A stretch of DNA of 64,000 bases, from positions 744,001 through 808,000 of the forward strand of contig CP089464.1 in NCBI GenBank assembly GCA_026636295.1, written 5' to 3'. Of the stretch, positions 37,507 to 48,043 are shown one piece after another (the first letter of the stretch is position 1; every line of letters starts with the position of its first letter). Source of the stretch: Medakamo hakoo (lineage: Eukaryota; Chlorophyta; Trebouxiophyceae; Coccomyxaceae). The notes beneath the pieces were generated by a model. It saw only the letters and a program-made list of their open reading frames with translations, ran no database searches and had not been told where the DNA came from. Made by a program: the position numbers and the translations under genes.

Positions 37507-40425
37507 GGCCTCCGCTTCCAGCGCGGCCGCGGCGGCCGCGGCCGCCGCGGCAGCCTCGGCCGCGCGGCGCGAGCTCGGGCCGCCCGCGCCGCTGCCCGAC
37601 CGGCCCAACAGCGACGACGACGCGGCCGACCCGCCGCGCTCGATGGCCGCGACTTTGGCCGCGACGGCGGACCGGGTGGGTGTGGAGGCGGCAGGGGACG
37701 CGGGCGGTGGTGGGGACGGGGCGGGCGGCCGTTGTGGCGGCGGGGGCGGCTGCGCAGCGAGCGCCGGCGCCGGCGCCGCCGGCCGGCTCCTCGTCACGGC
37801 CGCAAACATGCTGCGCCGGGCGGTGCGCTGGGCGGCCGGCTGCGCAGCAGCAGCCGCGGTCGGCTGGGGAGCGGCCGCCGCCTCGGCCCCGCCGCCCGCG
37901 ACGCGCCAGGTGCCGCCCGCGCCTGGGGACGGGCCGCCGCCCGCAGCAGCGGCCGCACCCACCGCGTGCGGCGGCAGGACGCCTGCCGTCCGCCAGGACG
38001 CGCCCGGAGATGGGGTGGCGGTGCCGGGCACCGGCGCACGGGCGGGGCTGAGGGCGGACGGACGGGAAGGGAGCGGTGGTGCGGGTGCGGGCGGCTCAGG
38101 CGAGCCGAGCGCCGCGCCACCTCCGTCTTCTTCCGCAATGGGAGACGGCAGGGCCCGGCCGGCCGCGCTGGAGGAGGGTGGACCGGCGCCCTCCTCCCCC
38201 TCTCCTTCGAGCGCCGAAGGAGGCGGCAGGTCCAGCGGCGGCGGGCGGTGGGATGGCGGCGGTGGTTGCGGCGGCGTGCGGCCGGCCGCACCACTCCCAC
38301 TCCCGCCCACGGTCGCGGGCGCGCCAGCGCCCAGGGGCGCCGGACCCGACGGCGGCGGCAAGGGCGTCGGCTCGGCCAGCCAGGGGTGGCGGAGGAGGGC
38401 GGCCGCCGTGGGGCGGGTCTCCGGGTTGCGGCGGAAGCAGAGCGACAGGAAATCGCGCGCGTCGGGGGAGAGGTTTAAATCCGGCGGCAGCGGTGGCGGC
38501 CCGCGCGACGACGCGATGTGGAACATGGCGGCCACCGGCGAGCCGAAGCCGGGCCCCGCGCCCGCCCAGGGCGGGCGCGCCGTCGCCATTTCCAGCACGG
38601 TGCAGCCGACGGACCACACGTCCGCCGCCCGGCCGTGGCCGGACCCAGTGATGACTTCGGGCGCCATCCAGTACGGCGTGCCCTTGATGGACTTGCAGCC
38701 CAGGTCTGTGGGTGGGTGGGTGGGTGGGTGGGTGGTGGCGGGTGGGGCGGCGTGTGTGCGTGCGCAGGCGGCACGGCGACGGGTGAGGGGGGGGGGGGCG
38801 ACCGCTCCCCCCGTCCGCTCCACCCCCCCCCCCAAAAAAAACACACACACGCACGCACCGAGCGTCACCAGGTCCTCAATTTTTTTGGACGCCCCGAAAT
38901 CCGCCAGCTTGACGTTGCCACCCGCGTCGACGAGGAGGTTGGCGCCCTTGACGTCCCGGTGCGCGATGCCGGCGGCGTGCAGGTAGGCCAGGCCCGCCAG
39001 CGCCGCGCGCGTGTATTGCCGGACGACGGGCTCCTTCAGCGGCCCGAACCGGGCCAGCAGCGACGCGATGGACCCGCCGGGGACGTACTCCATGAAGATG
39101 TTGAGGCAGGGCGGGTCGGGCGGAGGGTGGGAAGCGTTGCCGCGGCGGCCGCGCTTGGGTGGCGCGGCGGCCGCCGGGCCGGGCGCGCTGGTGGACGCCT
39201 CGGCGCCGCTGCCGCTGCCGCTGCTGGCCGCGCCGGCCTTGTCCCCGCCACCACTCCCGCCGCCGCTGCGGGACGTGCCCAGGTAGCGGACGATGTTGGG
39301 GTGGGCCAGCCCCGCCAGGAGGCGGACTTCGGACTCCAGGCCGTCGAGGTGGGCGTCGACGCGCGCCGCGGCCGCCACGGCGGCGGGCGGGGGCGACCCG
39401 CCGCCGGTGGCTGGCGCGCCGCCGCGCACGACCGGCCCGGGCACCACCAACGGCACCTGCTTCACCGCCATCAGCTCGCCCGACGCGTCGTCCAGCGCCA
39501 GGTAGACCGTGCCGAACGCGCCCGCGCCCAGCAGGTCGCCCTTGGTCCAGGACGCGGGCGGGCCGCGCGGCGCGGGGGGTGGGGGCGGCGGCGGCGTGGA
39601 CGCATGCCGGACGGGCGGCGGTGCGGCCAGCGGCGGCGGCGCGGCCAGGCGGGCGGCGTGCTGGGGTGCCGACGTCCCGGCGACGGCGCCCGGCCGGGTC
39701 CAGGAGACGCCTGGTGGCGGGTGGTGGTGGTGGTGGTGGTGGAGGTGGGGAGGGGTGGGAGGGTGGGGGTGAGCGGCGGGGTGGGTGGGGGTGGGCGGAG
39801 AGTGGCGCGCGCGCGCGTGCGTGGCGAGCGAATGCACGCCCCTTCTCCATTCCTCCCCACTCCGCCTCGTACCTGGCCTATGCGCGGGCGACTGTCGCGA
39901 GGCGTGATGAGGGGTGCGTGGCGGGTGTGAGAGGGCGTGGATGAAGTGCAGTGTGCTTGCTTCGCGCGACACGACGCCGGCGGCGTGTTTTTTGCGTGCG
40001 TTTTTGGGAGGTAGACTGCGAGTCCATTCGGCAAGCGTCAACGCGACGAGGAGCTCAGGCGCGCGCAGGTGCGAGCCGGATGGATGGCGGGTAACGTGTG
40101 CGCCCGCACGCGCCGCCCGCACGCCCGCATGCTGCTGCATAGCGCATCGCCCCCCCCTCGTCGCAAACAAAAACGCCCGTCACACACACACCTCTCCCGG
40201 CCGGCCCGCAACGGCAGCCACGTCCACGGACGTGGACGCCCGCTTCCAGTCCTGTGGGAGGGGTGAGGGCGGAGGGTGGGTGAGGGCATGGGCGGCGACG
40301 TGAAAAAAACCAGGCGCGCGTGCTTTCGAAAAAAACGCGAATTGCCGCCGCCTGCGCCTCCCACGGACCTGGCCGTACAGCTGGCCGTCGACGACGTCGA
40401 TGTGGCGACACAGGATGTTGCCCAT
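36979..40425 (-). CDS. MEKK/ANP-type MAP kinase kinase kinase with MGNILC N-terminus
   Basis: Five exons (minus): 40425-40369, 40251-40192, a 19-nt micro-exon 39891-39873, 39710-38859 and 38705-36979; phases 0, 0, 1, 1 close, giving 904 residues. The protein starts MGNILC, a site for N-myristoylation and neighbouring palmitoylation, predicting membrane attachment. The kinase has LLGAGAFGTVYLA, LMAVKQV, FMEYVPGGSIASLLARFGPL, AHRDVKGANLLV, LADFGASKKIEDL and SIKGTPYWMAPEV, typical of plant ANP/NPK1 and MEKK kinases. A Gly/Ser insert (about 65 residues) interrupts the N-lobe. The C-terminal 400 residues are Ala/Pro/Ser-rich with a (GCT)n-encoded Ala run. It phosphorylates MAP2Ks in stress or cytokinesis signalling in plants; its role here is inferred. 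Confidence 0.88.
37478..37506. repeat. (GCT)n trinucleotide repeat in MAP3K coding exon
   Basis: About nine GCT units on the plus strand. Read on the minus strand in the gene's frame they encode alanine. Confidence 0.85.
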
Positions 40426-40910
40426 GGTTGATGGGTGCGTTGTTTTCCTGTGCGGGAGCGCCCCGGGCTCGCCGCTTTTCGCGGGGTCTGGTGAGTGCAG
40501 GCGGGCGCCTCAACCCGGCCGGGCCTGTTGTTCTCTCTCATGGTTTCTTTCCATTCCGCCCGTCCACGCCAGCGGTTGAGCACACGCGCACGCGCACGCT
40601 CCAGGCAGAACTCAAGCAGCTGCGTTTGGGCTGGTGGAGTCAAAAAGCTTGAAAAGCCACATACACTCGCACGCACACACCGCACATGCTCACCCCTCCC
40701 CCGAGCTCCACCCCCCCCACCCCCCGCCCCATCACGCCGACGCCGTCCAGTCAACAAAACGTCCATCAACGAGCACACACAGGAGACACTGCGCGTCGTC
40801 ACGAGTTCCACGCGTGCAGGTGCGCTCTCTCTCGCCGCTCACCCCGCCCAGCATGCTTCACGCCCCCCACCCCCCCCCCGCCCACCCACACACACGCCTC
40901 GGGGGCGTTC
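40426..40910. other. Spacer upstream of the MAP3K gene, 3' of patatin 1
   Basis: No gene recognised; CA- and C-rich. Shared by the MAP3K promoter and the 3' flank of patatin 1 (both minus). Confidence 0.5.
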
Positions 40911-42372
40911 TCACTGGCCGATGCGGCGGTACCCGCGCTCCTCCGCCCAGGCCGCGCCTTCCGCGACGCCAATCTCATAGATTTTGAATACCGTCTCAAT
41001 GGCCTCAAGGGGGGTCGAGCCAAATTCGAAGCCGATGAAGCCATTCCACTCGCACTGCGTGTATGGGATTTGCGTGCGGCAGCCCGGGCAAATGGCGTCG
41101 GGCGTGAGCTCCTCGGCGACGACGCCAAAGTCGTCGTACGCTTGGTAGACGGTGCAGTTGGTGGGCAGCGTCCAAGCCTGCGGCGCCAAGGTTTTGTAGT
41201 ACGGGCCCGTGTTGGCGCTGTTGAGCTTGGGCTTCTTGCACGTGTCAAAGGACGGGTCGGGCGAGCCCGGGCCGACAACGACAGCAATGACTGGGATGCA
41301 GTCCGCCGACGACGGCTGCATGGACGCACACAAAAAGTCGAGCGACGTGGCGGCGCCCGCGTCGATCCAGGCGCCGCCGCGGTAGTAGTCGGCCGTCTTC
41401 AAGCCGATTTTGCAGGGGACGTAGCTGGACGCCGTCGCGGCCTGGGCCAGGTCCAGGCGGGACGTGTACGGGTACAGGTCGTGCGCGCGCGGCGAGGGCG
41501 GCAGGATGGTCGACGCGTTCGGGTCGACTTGCGACGCCCAGATGTGGAGGCGCGAGTTTTCGTTGGCCAGGTCGTCCGCGTTGGGCGGCATGAGCTGTGC
41601 ATTTTGTGTTTGTGTGCGACGAGGGGGGAGTGGGGGGGTGGGGGTGAGGCACTTTTTGGGGGGTGGCCCCATGCATTTCTATGGGAACCCCACAGAAATG
41701 CACACACACACACGCACGCACGCACGCACCTCCAGCAAGGCTCCCGTCAGCAAAGCCGCCAGGTAAGAGCCGGAAGGCGGCGCCGTCTTGGCGGCCTTGC
41801 CCGCGGCGTCCGCCGTGGGCGGCAGGGCGTCGATGATGGCCTGGAGCATGCGGGACACGCTCACGGCCGCGCCAACCCCCGTCGCCGACAGGGCGCTGAC
41901 CACGCTTCCGCCACTGATCGACGCCCAGCGCGTCTCCGACGTGTACACGCGGTACTCAGCAAGTGCGGCGGACACTCCCAGCTGAAAAATAAGCAAGGCG
42001 CCGCTGCCGCCAAACTTTTTTTTTTTGGAAGGGGAGGGGGTGATGATTCATTGGGAGGAGGGTTGGTAAAAAATTTATTTTTTTTCTTTGAGAGCGCCGC
42101 CACACACACCACCACCAAAAGCTTACCGCAAAGTTGTACGTCGGCGGCCGCGGGTCCTTGACGTGCGCCAGCGCGTCCACCGCGGCTTTCAGCTTGTCGG
42201 CCGCGTCCTCCAAGTTCGCTTGGACGTCGGCTTTCGTGGCCTTGGGCGCGGGCGTGCCCACGGGTGCTTTGGAAATGGTCACGGACGGCTTCGTCACCGT
42301 GATGGTGGGCAGAGACGCGGTCGCGGAGACGGCCAGCAGGGCGGCCGTGGCGGCCAGGGCGAGGAAACGCAT
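40911..42372 (-). CDS. Secreted patatin-like phospholipase 1
   Basis: Exons (minus) 42372-42127, 42014-41730 and 41594-40911, all phase 0, give 404 residues. A signal peptide (1-19) and a Thr/Lys/Pro-rich linker precede a patatin fold: YNFAFGGSGALLIFQLGV (oxyanion Gly-rich loop, formed across the first splice), the nucleophile elbow SISGGS, the SRLHIWASQVDPN-type block and the Asp motif WIDAGAA. Patatins are Ser-Asp lipid acyl hydrolases. The elbow here is S-x-S-G-G rather than G-x-S-x-G, and the Asp is in DAG rather than DG(G/A); activity is plausible but uncertain. The C-terminal part has CPGCRTQIPYTQC, shared with the neighbouring paralogue. No intron position is shared with that paralogue. 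Confidence 0.82.
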
Positions 42373-43007
42373 GGTGTGTGGACTGTTGTTGTGGTGGGAG
42401 GGAGGGGGGAGGGGGCGGGGGTGGGGGTGGGGATGGCGCGCGTGCGCTGGAGCTTTTTTTTTTTTTGCCCCGCGCCCGGTCGACCCTGCCCCGCGCCCTC
42501 AAACGTCTTCGGCCCGCCACGCAGGGCGCCGCGCGGTCCGCGCCACCTCCTCCCACCGTCCAGCCACCCGCAGGCTAGTCCGCCTCCATTGAGTGGACGG
42601 AGGGGGCGAGACGCCCCGTGCGCACCGGGCGGGGCCGGAGGGAAAACGCTGAACAGCGTTTCCTCGGACGCGCCAAACTTGGCGCGCGTCGACGCGCGCG
42701 CGCCAATGCCTCCGACCGCGGACGCGCCGCCGCCGCAGCGGCGGCCCAGCCGCACAAAACGGGCGGGCAAGGCCCCGTCATAGCCTACAATGAAGGAGCG
42801 GACTCGGTGCGTTGCACGCACCTTTGCCGGGAGGCGCCGGAGTGCGCGCGCACGGAGAAAAAAAAGAAAACACGCCAGTGCGCTCTCATGTTTCAACAAC
42901 CTTTCCCCACCTGCCCACCGCGCCCAAAACAACAACAACAACAACAAGCGACGCCAGCACGGGTCTCACTCACCCACACTTCACCCAAAGACGGACCTCA
43001 CCTCCCA
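42373..43007. other. Spacer between tandem patatin genes
   Basis: Promoter of patatin 1 and 3' flank of patatin 2 (both minus). Contains T- and G-runs and an (ACA)n stretch near 42928-42945. No gene recognised. Confidence 0.5.
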
Positions 43008-44305
43008 TCAAGGCGCCGTCGGCGGCGGAGGGCCCAGCCCCTGCTCCGTCGCCCACGCCATCGCTTCGTCCCACCCGAGTTTGTACAACGCCGCAATCGT
43101 CTTCCCGGCGCCGGGTCCGAAATTGAATTTTGAAAAGGCGTGGACATCACAAAACGTGTACGGGACGGGCGCGTGGCACCCAGGGCACATCGTCTTCGAC
43201 AGGTCGTCCACCGTCGCTAGGACGGGGTGGAAATCTTCGCTCGCCGAGTGGCCGTTGACCGCGCAGTAGCGCTCGCACATTTCCGGCAGCGTCGGCGGGA
43301 TCAAAGTCAGCCCGGCGTGGCCTGGGTAGGTGCCCGGGTGTGGCGGCGAGGTCTCAAACGCGCACGCGCCCATGTCATTGGACGACGCGGCTTTCGGGCC
43401 GACCGCGACGGCCACGACTTTCACGCACCCGAAGCCTCCGTCGCCCATCGAGTCGCACATTTCGTCCATGGAGGCGGCCGCCCCACCATCCATCCAGGCG
43501 TGGCCGCGGTGGCGGGTGAAGGTGAAAGCGCCCACAGCACAGGGCACCCAGGCCGACGCGGCCGCGGACTCGATGAGGTCTTCCTTGGACGGGTAGCCTG
43601 TCGGCGATCCGGGCGGCCAAAAGGCATTGAGATCGAACGCGAGCGGGCCGGTGCCGGGGTTGATTGAGGGCGAGTTTGGGTCGAGCTGTTTGTTTTTTTT
43701 TGCGTGTGTGTGTGGGTGGGGTGGGGCAACCTTCCGCCGGCGTGGCGGGCTCTTAAAGACCGCGACTCCTGAAAACCGCGCCCACCACGGACCTGCGACG
43801 CAAAAATGTGCAGGGACCCCTGCGACGAGATTTTCGCGGCCGCGTCGCCCGGCAGCAGCCGGTTGAGCGTGAGCTTGAGGAAGGGGATGAAGCCCTTGAA
43901 CTTGGGCGAGCAGGGCGGTGGGCCCGCAGGCGCGGCAGGCTGGCTGGAGCCGTCCTCGCCGCCGCCGACCACGGACCCGCACTGGGCGGACGGGTGGTCG
44001 GCGCAGTCGGGTTTCGGCAGCGCGTCCATCATCGCCGACGGAGAAATGCCGCTGGCCATCAGCAGCGCGGTGATCGCGCCCCCACTCGCGCCCGCGACGG
44101 GCGTGTTGGCGTGCGCGAGGGACAGGTTGTACAGGGCGGCGCCCACGCCCGCGTGGAAGAAGATCATGCCGCCGCTGCCGCTGAAGGCGTAGTGGTACAC
44201 GGGCGGGTAGGCCGACCCGGCGGCGGCCGGTGTGCCCAGGGCGGTGGCCGCGGCCAGTGCCGCCCAGGTTGCCGCGGCGGCCCAGGCGAGGTGGTTGGTG
44301 GGCAT
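43008..44305 (-). CDS. Secreted patatin-like phospholipase 2
   Basis: Exons (minus) 44305-43793 and 43685-43008, phase 0, give 396 residues. A signal peptide (about 1-31) is followed directly by the patatin domain: YHYAFSGSGGMIFFHAGVG (oxyanion loop), VAGASGGAITALL with the G-x-S-x-G nucleophile elbow intact, SLHIFASQLDPN and the Asp motif AWMDGGAA. These are canonical catalytic motifs for lipid acyl hydrolysis. The C-terminal extension carries MCPGCHAPVPYTFC, matching the CPGC motif of patatin 1, and further cysteines (CADHPSAQC, ERYCAVNG). The product is predicted to be extracellular or vacuolar. It is the better-preserved enzyme of the tandem pair. Confidence 0.88.
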
Positions 44306-44682
44306 TGTGTGGGGGTGCGTGCGTGCCTGGTTGTGTGTGTGTGTGTTTTCCAGGTCTTGTGAAAATCTATCCAGCCTTGCGGGGCGGGGCGGACGGCACG
44401 GCACGGCATGGGCTCGCGGCACAACCAAAAGAGGAGACTGTGCCGCCCCAAAAGCCCTGGCCGACACGCCTCTCTGCCCTCAGCATCAAGTCTGCATGCT
44501 GCCTCTGACTTTTGAAGCGGCAGACCTCTGGTCTGACCGCACCTCACCTCCAAACGGCGGCAAGAGCAGAGAAAAAGCCGAGTGGGAGGCTTCACGTCCA
44601 ACCTGGCCAGGTCTTTTTTTTTTTTTTGTTTTGTTTCGTCTGCTGCTTCTACTACACTCTCTCTCTCTCTCCCCCTCTCTCC
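44306..44682. other. Spacer between patatin 2 and the SNU23/ZMAT2 gene
   Basis: Upstream of patatin 2 and 3' flank of SNU23/ZMAT2 (both minus). CT-repeat near 44657-44672 and a T-run at 44612-44624. No gene recognised. Confidence 0.5.
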
Positions 44683-45597
44683 TCACCGCCCCGCACTCGT
44701 CCCAAACCCGGAAAAGCCCATGGCCGCGGCCAAATCAGGATCAATGCCGTCGTCGTCTTCCGGGGCCGGCGGCCGCGCCGGCTTCTTGGACTCTGGCGGC
44801 GGCGGCGCGGCTGTGCCACCTCCCTCACCCTCCTCGTCCGCGCCGTCGTCGTCCTCCTCGTCACCCTCCGCCGGACCCGCCGTCAGCAGCAGCTGGCGGT
44901 CCAGCTCGTCGCCCCGGTCGCTGGCCGAACCGCCGCCGCCGCTGCTCCCACCACCACCAGCGCTGCGAGCTTTCTTCTTCGCGGCCGCAGCCGCTAGCCG
45001 GTCGCGCACGTCAGCCGCCGTCGACCGTTCGACGGTCATGGACATGCCCAACGCCCGGTTGTGCCACCGGCCGTTCAAGTGGGTCAGGTACGAGCCCGAA
45101 TCCGCGAGCGTGCAGTCGCACACGGCACAATAGTAGCCGCCCTGGCGGGATTTGGGCGCGGTCGCTCCCACGACCATGCGCGACCCCGCCTTGGAGGTCA
45201 GGTCCAGGTCAAAGTCGCGGGCGCGCAGGTTGGCGCGTTCGACGATGAGGCCCTGCTGCAGTGGGTCGCGCTCTGTTGGGTGGGTGTGTGCGTGTGCGTG
45301 TGTGTGTTTGGGTGGGTGTTGGGACGTGCGAAAAAAAAAAAATGGAGGGACCGGGTTGTTGGTCGCCAGCGCCGCGCCGGAAAAAAAAAAAGACGCACCC
45401 GCCCGCCGCCGCTTCCGCGCCTCAGCCTTCGTCTCCCCTGCCGCCACCTCATCCCGGGCCGCTCTCTCCGCCGCCGCGTCTTCGTATTCCGCCTTATCCC
45501 ACGTGCGGCGGTGGGAGACGTTGGCGACGCCGCGCGTGGCGGCGAGCGCGTCGCCGGCCCGGCCGGACGGGCCGGGTTTGGAGGGGCCGCCCGCCAT
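44683..45597 (-). CDS. U4/U6.U5 tri-snRNP zinc-finger protein SNU23/ZMAT2
   Basis: Exons (minus) 45597-45399 and 45272-44683 join in phase 1 (262 residues). Motifs match SNU23/ZMAT2: RRTWDKAEYEDAAAERA, ERDPLQQGLIVERANLRARDFDLDL and the C2H2 finger YYCAVCDCTLADSGSYLTHLNGRWHNRALGMSM, followed by VERSTAADVRDRL and a Lys-rich helix. The protein joins the pre-B spliceosome and helps recognise the 5' splice site. The C-terminus adds an acidic stretch (GDEEDDDGADEEGE) and ends GFSGFGTSAGR, as in relatives. It shares a short divergent promoter with the DEK gene. Confidence 0.93.
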   Translation of the reverse strand: MAGGPSKPGPSGRAGDALAATRGVANVSHRRTWDKAEYEDAAAERAARDEVAAGETKAEARKRRRAGASFFFSGAALATNNPVPPFFFFRTSQHPPKHTHAHAHTHPTERDPLQQGLIVERANLRARDFDLDLTSKAGSRMVVGATAPKSRQGGYYCAVCDCTLADSGSYLTHLNGRWHNRALGMSMTVERSTAADVRDRLAAAAAKKKARSAGGGGSSGGGGSASDRGDELDRQLLLTAGPAEGDEEDDDGADEEGEGGGTAAPPPPESKKPARPPAPEDDDGIDPDLAAAMGFSGFGTSAGR

Positions 45598-45776
45598 GGC
45601 TGTGGGGTGGGTGGGTGGGCGCGTGCAGCAGGGCCCGCTGGGAACGCGCGCTGGCGCGCGCCTGTGGGGTGGACCGACGGCGCGGAAAGGAGGAGAGAGA
45701 AAAACACAATGCGGGGGAGGCCGCACACGGGCAAGCCACCCTCCCCACACTCCGCTTTCCACCTCTCTCCAGCGCC
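45598..45776. promoter_or_regulatory. Probable bidirectional promoter, SNU23/ZMAT2 / DEK
   Basis: 179 bp between divergent start codons of two nuclear RNA/chromatin genes. Contains a GCGCGCTGGCGCGCGC near-palindrome around 45645-45660. Functional role inferred from position. Confidence 0.45.
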
Positions 45777-47597
45777 ATGGACCCGACCGCCGACCTGCTC
45801 CTGGACGACCCGGCGCCCGCGCCGGCTGCGCCGCCGGCCGAAGCCGGGCATCCTCCCCCTCCTCCTCCTCCTCCTCCTCCTCCCGCCTCTGAACCCGAAC
45901 CGGAGCCCATGGCCGGAGAAGGAGACGACGCGCCGGCTGCGCCCGCGCCCGCGCCGGCCCCCGCGGCCGAGCCCGCCCCCCCTCCTCCCTCTGTGGCCAA
46001 AAAGAAGCCCGCCGCTCCAACGCCCAAGGCCCAGCCCGCTCCCGCTCCCACTGGCGGCCGGGGCGCGCGCGCCCGAAAGACTGTCGAATTCTTCTCGCCC
46101 GCCGAAGTCAAGCAGACGGAGAAGCTGGTCGTGGAAAAGGTGCGTTGATGCGAAGAAAGCGGCAGTGCTTCGTCCGCGCTCTTTTTCCTTCCTCACACCC
46201 GGTCACACACCACACCCAAACAGGGCAAGGGCACCCGCCTGTCTGAGATTCCGAATGGTGCGTTGTGGCTGGGAAAGGGGTGAGGGAGGGCGCGCTCCCC
46301 AAATAAACCGAAAAAAAAAAACGCGCCGCGCGCGCGGATGGAGCCGTTTTCGGCTGCGCTGCGCTCGGACAAAGGCGGCCGCCGTGCGCAAGGCCAACCC
46401 TGCAAGCACCCGCGCGTCCGCCCGCATCCTCATGCCTGGGGATTGGTCTACACTATCCGGGCGTGAGTGGCGTCAAACCTGAGCGCCAGTGTTGCGTCCG
46501 GCGCTGCTGCTGTGTCGCTCGCGCGCCCAATTGCTCCCAGGCGCCTCAACCCTCCCCTCCCCTCCCCCTCCCCCCTCCATCCAGTCGCCTTCAACCTGTC
46601 CCAAATCTCCGGCCGGGCCGAACTGATGGAAGACCTGCACAACGTCCTGTACAAGCGCAAGGGTCAAGCCACCACGCGCAAGCGGGACATTCTGGCATTC
46701 TCCGGGTGGGTGTACGAAGGCTCGTCAGATGAAGTGGCGGCTGCGAAAGCCAAGGACGTGGAACGGTGCGGCCGCCTGACGTCCGAGTCGCTGGCCAAGC
46801 TCATGGACGTCCTGGACGTGCCGCGCGGGTCCGGCGTCAAGGCGGAACGCGCGGCCAAACTGGCCGAGTTCCTGGCCGCGCCGAAAGTCATGAGCGCGGT
46901 CGACCTCGCCGCGCGCGCGGCCGCCAAAAAAGAGAAGGCGGCCCGGGCGGCGGCGCGGAAGAAGGCCAAGGTCGCCAAAGCGTCTGCCGCCCGGGAAAAG
47001 GCGGCCAAAGCCAAGTCCAAGGCCAAGGCCAGCACGGCCTCGGCGGCTAAAAAGCGCAAGGCCGAGTCGGAGGGCGAGGAGGAGGACGAGCCGTCGTCGT
47101 CGTCCGAAGAGGACGAGCCGTCCTCCTCTTCGTCTTCCGACGACGACGATGAAGCCACGCCGCCGCCCGCGGCCAAGAAAGCCAAGAAAAAGTCGGCGCC
47201 GGCGTCGGCCAAGCCGGCCAAAGCCCCGGCGTCGGAAGAGAAAAACGGTGAGGCGGCGGCGGCCGCGGCCAAAGAGCAGGCGCCGCCTGCGCCCGCGCCG
47301 GCGGCCGAGGAAGCCGCCGCGCCCGCCGCTCCGTCTGTTGCCTTGCCCCCGCTGGCCGACCTGAAAGCCACGACCCTGGCCATCCTGGCCGAGTCGGACG
47401 TGGCGTCCCTCAACATGAAGCAGCTGCTGGCGGCCGTGGCGGCCAAGGCCGGGTTGGCGTCCGCCGCGGACCTGAAGCCCGTCAAGGCGGAGCTGAAGGC
47501 CGTGGCCGTCGACTACTGCGGCAAGGCGGTGGCGGCGGCGGCGGCGGCGGGCGGTGGTGAGGCGGCTCCTGCTGCCGAGCCGGCCGCGGCCGAGTGA
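45777..47597 (+). CDS. DEK-like chromatin protein
   Basis: Exons 45777-46139, 46224-46257 (34 nt) and 46585-47597 (phases 0, 1) give 469 residues. A Pro/Ala-rich N-terminus leads into the DEK pseudo-SAP/SAP region: KTVEFFSPAE, GKGTRLSEIPNVAFNLSQISGR, LHNVLYKRKGQATTRKRDILAFSGWVYE and LAKLMDVLDVPRGSGVKAERAAKLAEFLAAP. Then come a Lys/Ala-rich basic stretch, Ser/Asp/Glu acidic clusters and a C-terminal helical domain (KATTLAILAESDVASLNMKQ) matching DEK_C. DEK binds structured DNA and helps control chromatin topology and histone loading. The plant DEK architecture is intact. Confidence 0.9.
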
Positions 47598-48043
47598 GGG
47601 TGTGGTGGTCGTGGTGGGGGGGTGCGGTGAGGGGTGTGCGCTTGCGCCTGTGGGCGCGTGCACGCCCTTCTGACAGCTGTGTGTGACTGTGTGGGGGGAA
47701 GGGGCAAACCATATAGCGCGCGTCTTCGCGCTGCCTGGGGTGGAGCGAGTGAAAACGAAAAAGCAGTGGTGGTCGGCCGGTCCCGACCCCTCCCCCCATC
47801 ATTCGCACGTCTCGCCTTGCGCCCTCTGCGAAAAAAAGGAAGCGCGGCCGGGCCACCACAATTCCCGCTCACTCGCACTTAATACACCGCGCTGGTCGCG
47901 CCACGCACCGCACCTCCCATTCGGCCAGGCGCACGGCCCTCAATTGATCCAGAGCCCCTCCGGCTTTGGACGCAAACCTTGCCCCCGCTGCTCTCGCATT
48001 AGCTTTCGCCGCAGCAAAAACACACACACGCACACACGCCCAA
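47598..48043. other. Spacer between the DEK and trehalose-phosphatase genes
   Basis: No gene recognised. The trehalose-phosphatase frame is open upstream to about 47966 but that part is likely leader. Confidence 0.5.

Noticed and set aside
47966-48043. Upstream in-frame ATG extending the T6P phosphatase
   Set aside because: The added residues are a CA-run translation product (Thr/His-rich) and look like leader sequence.
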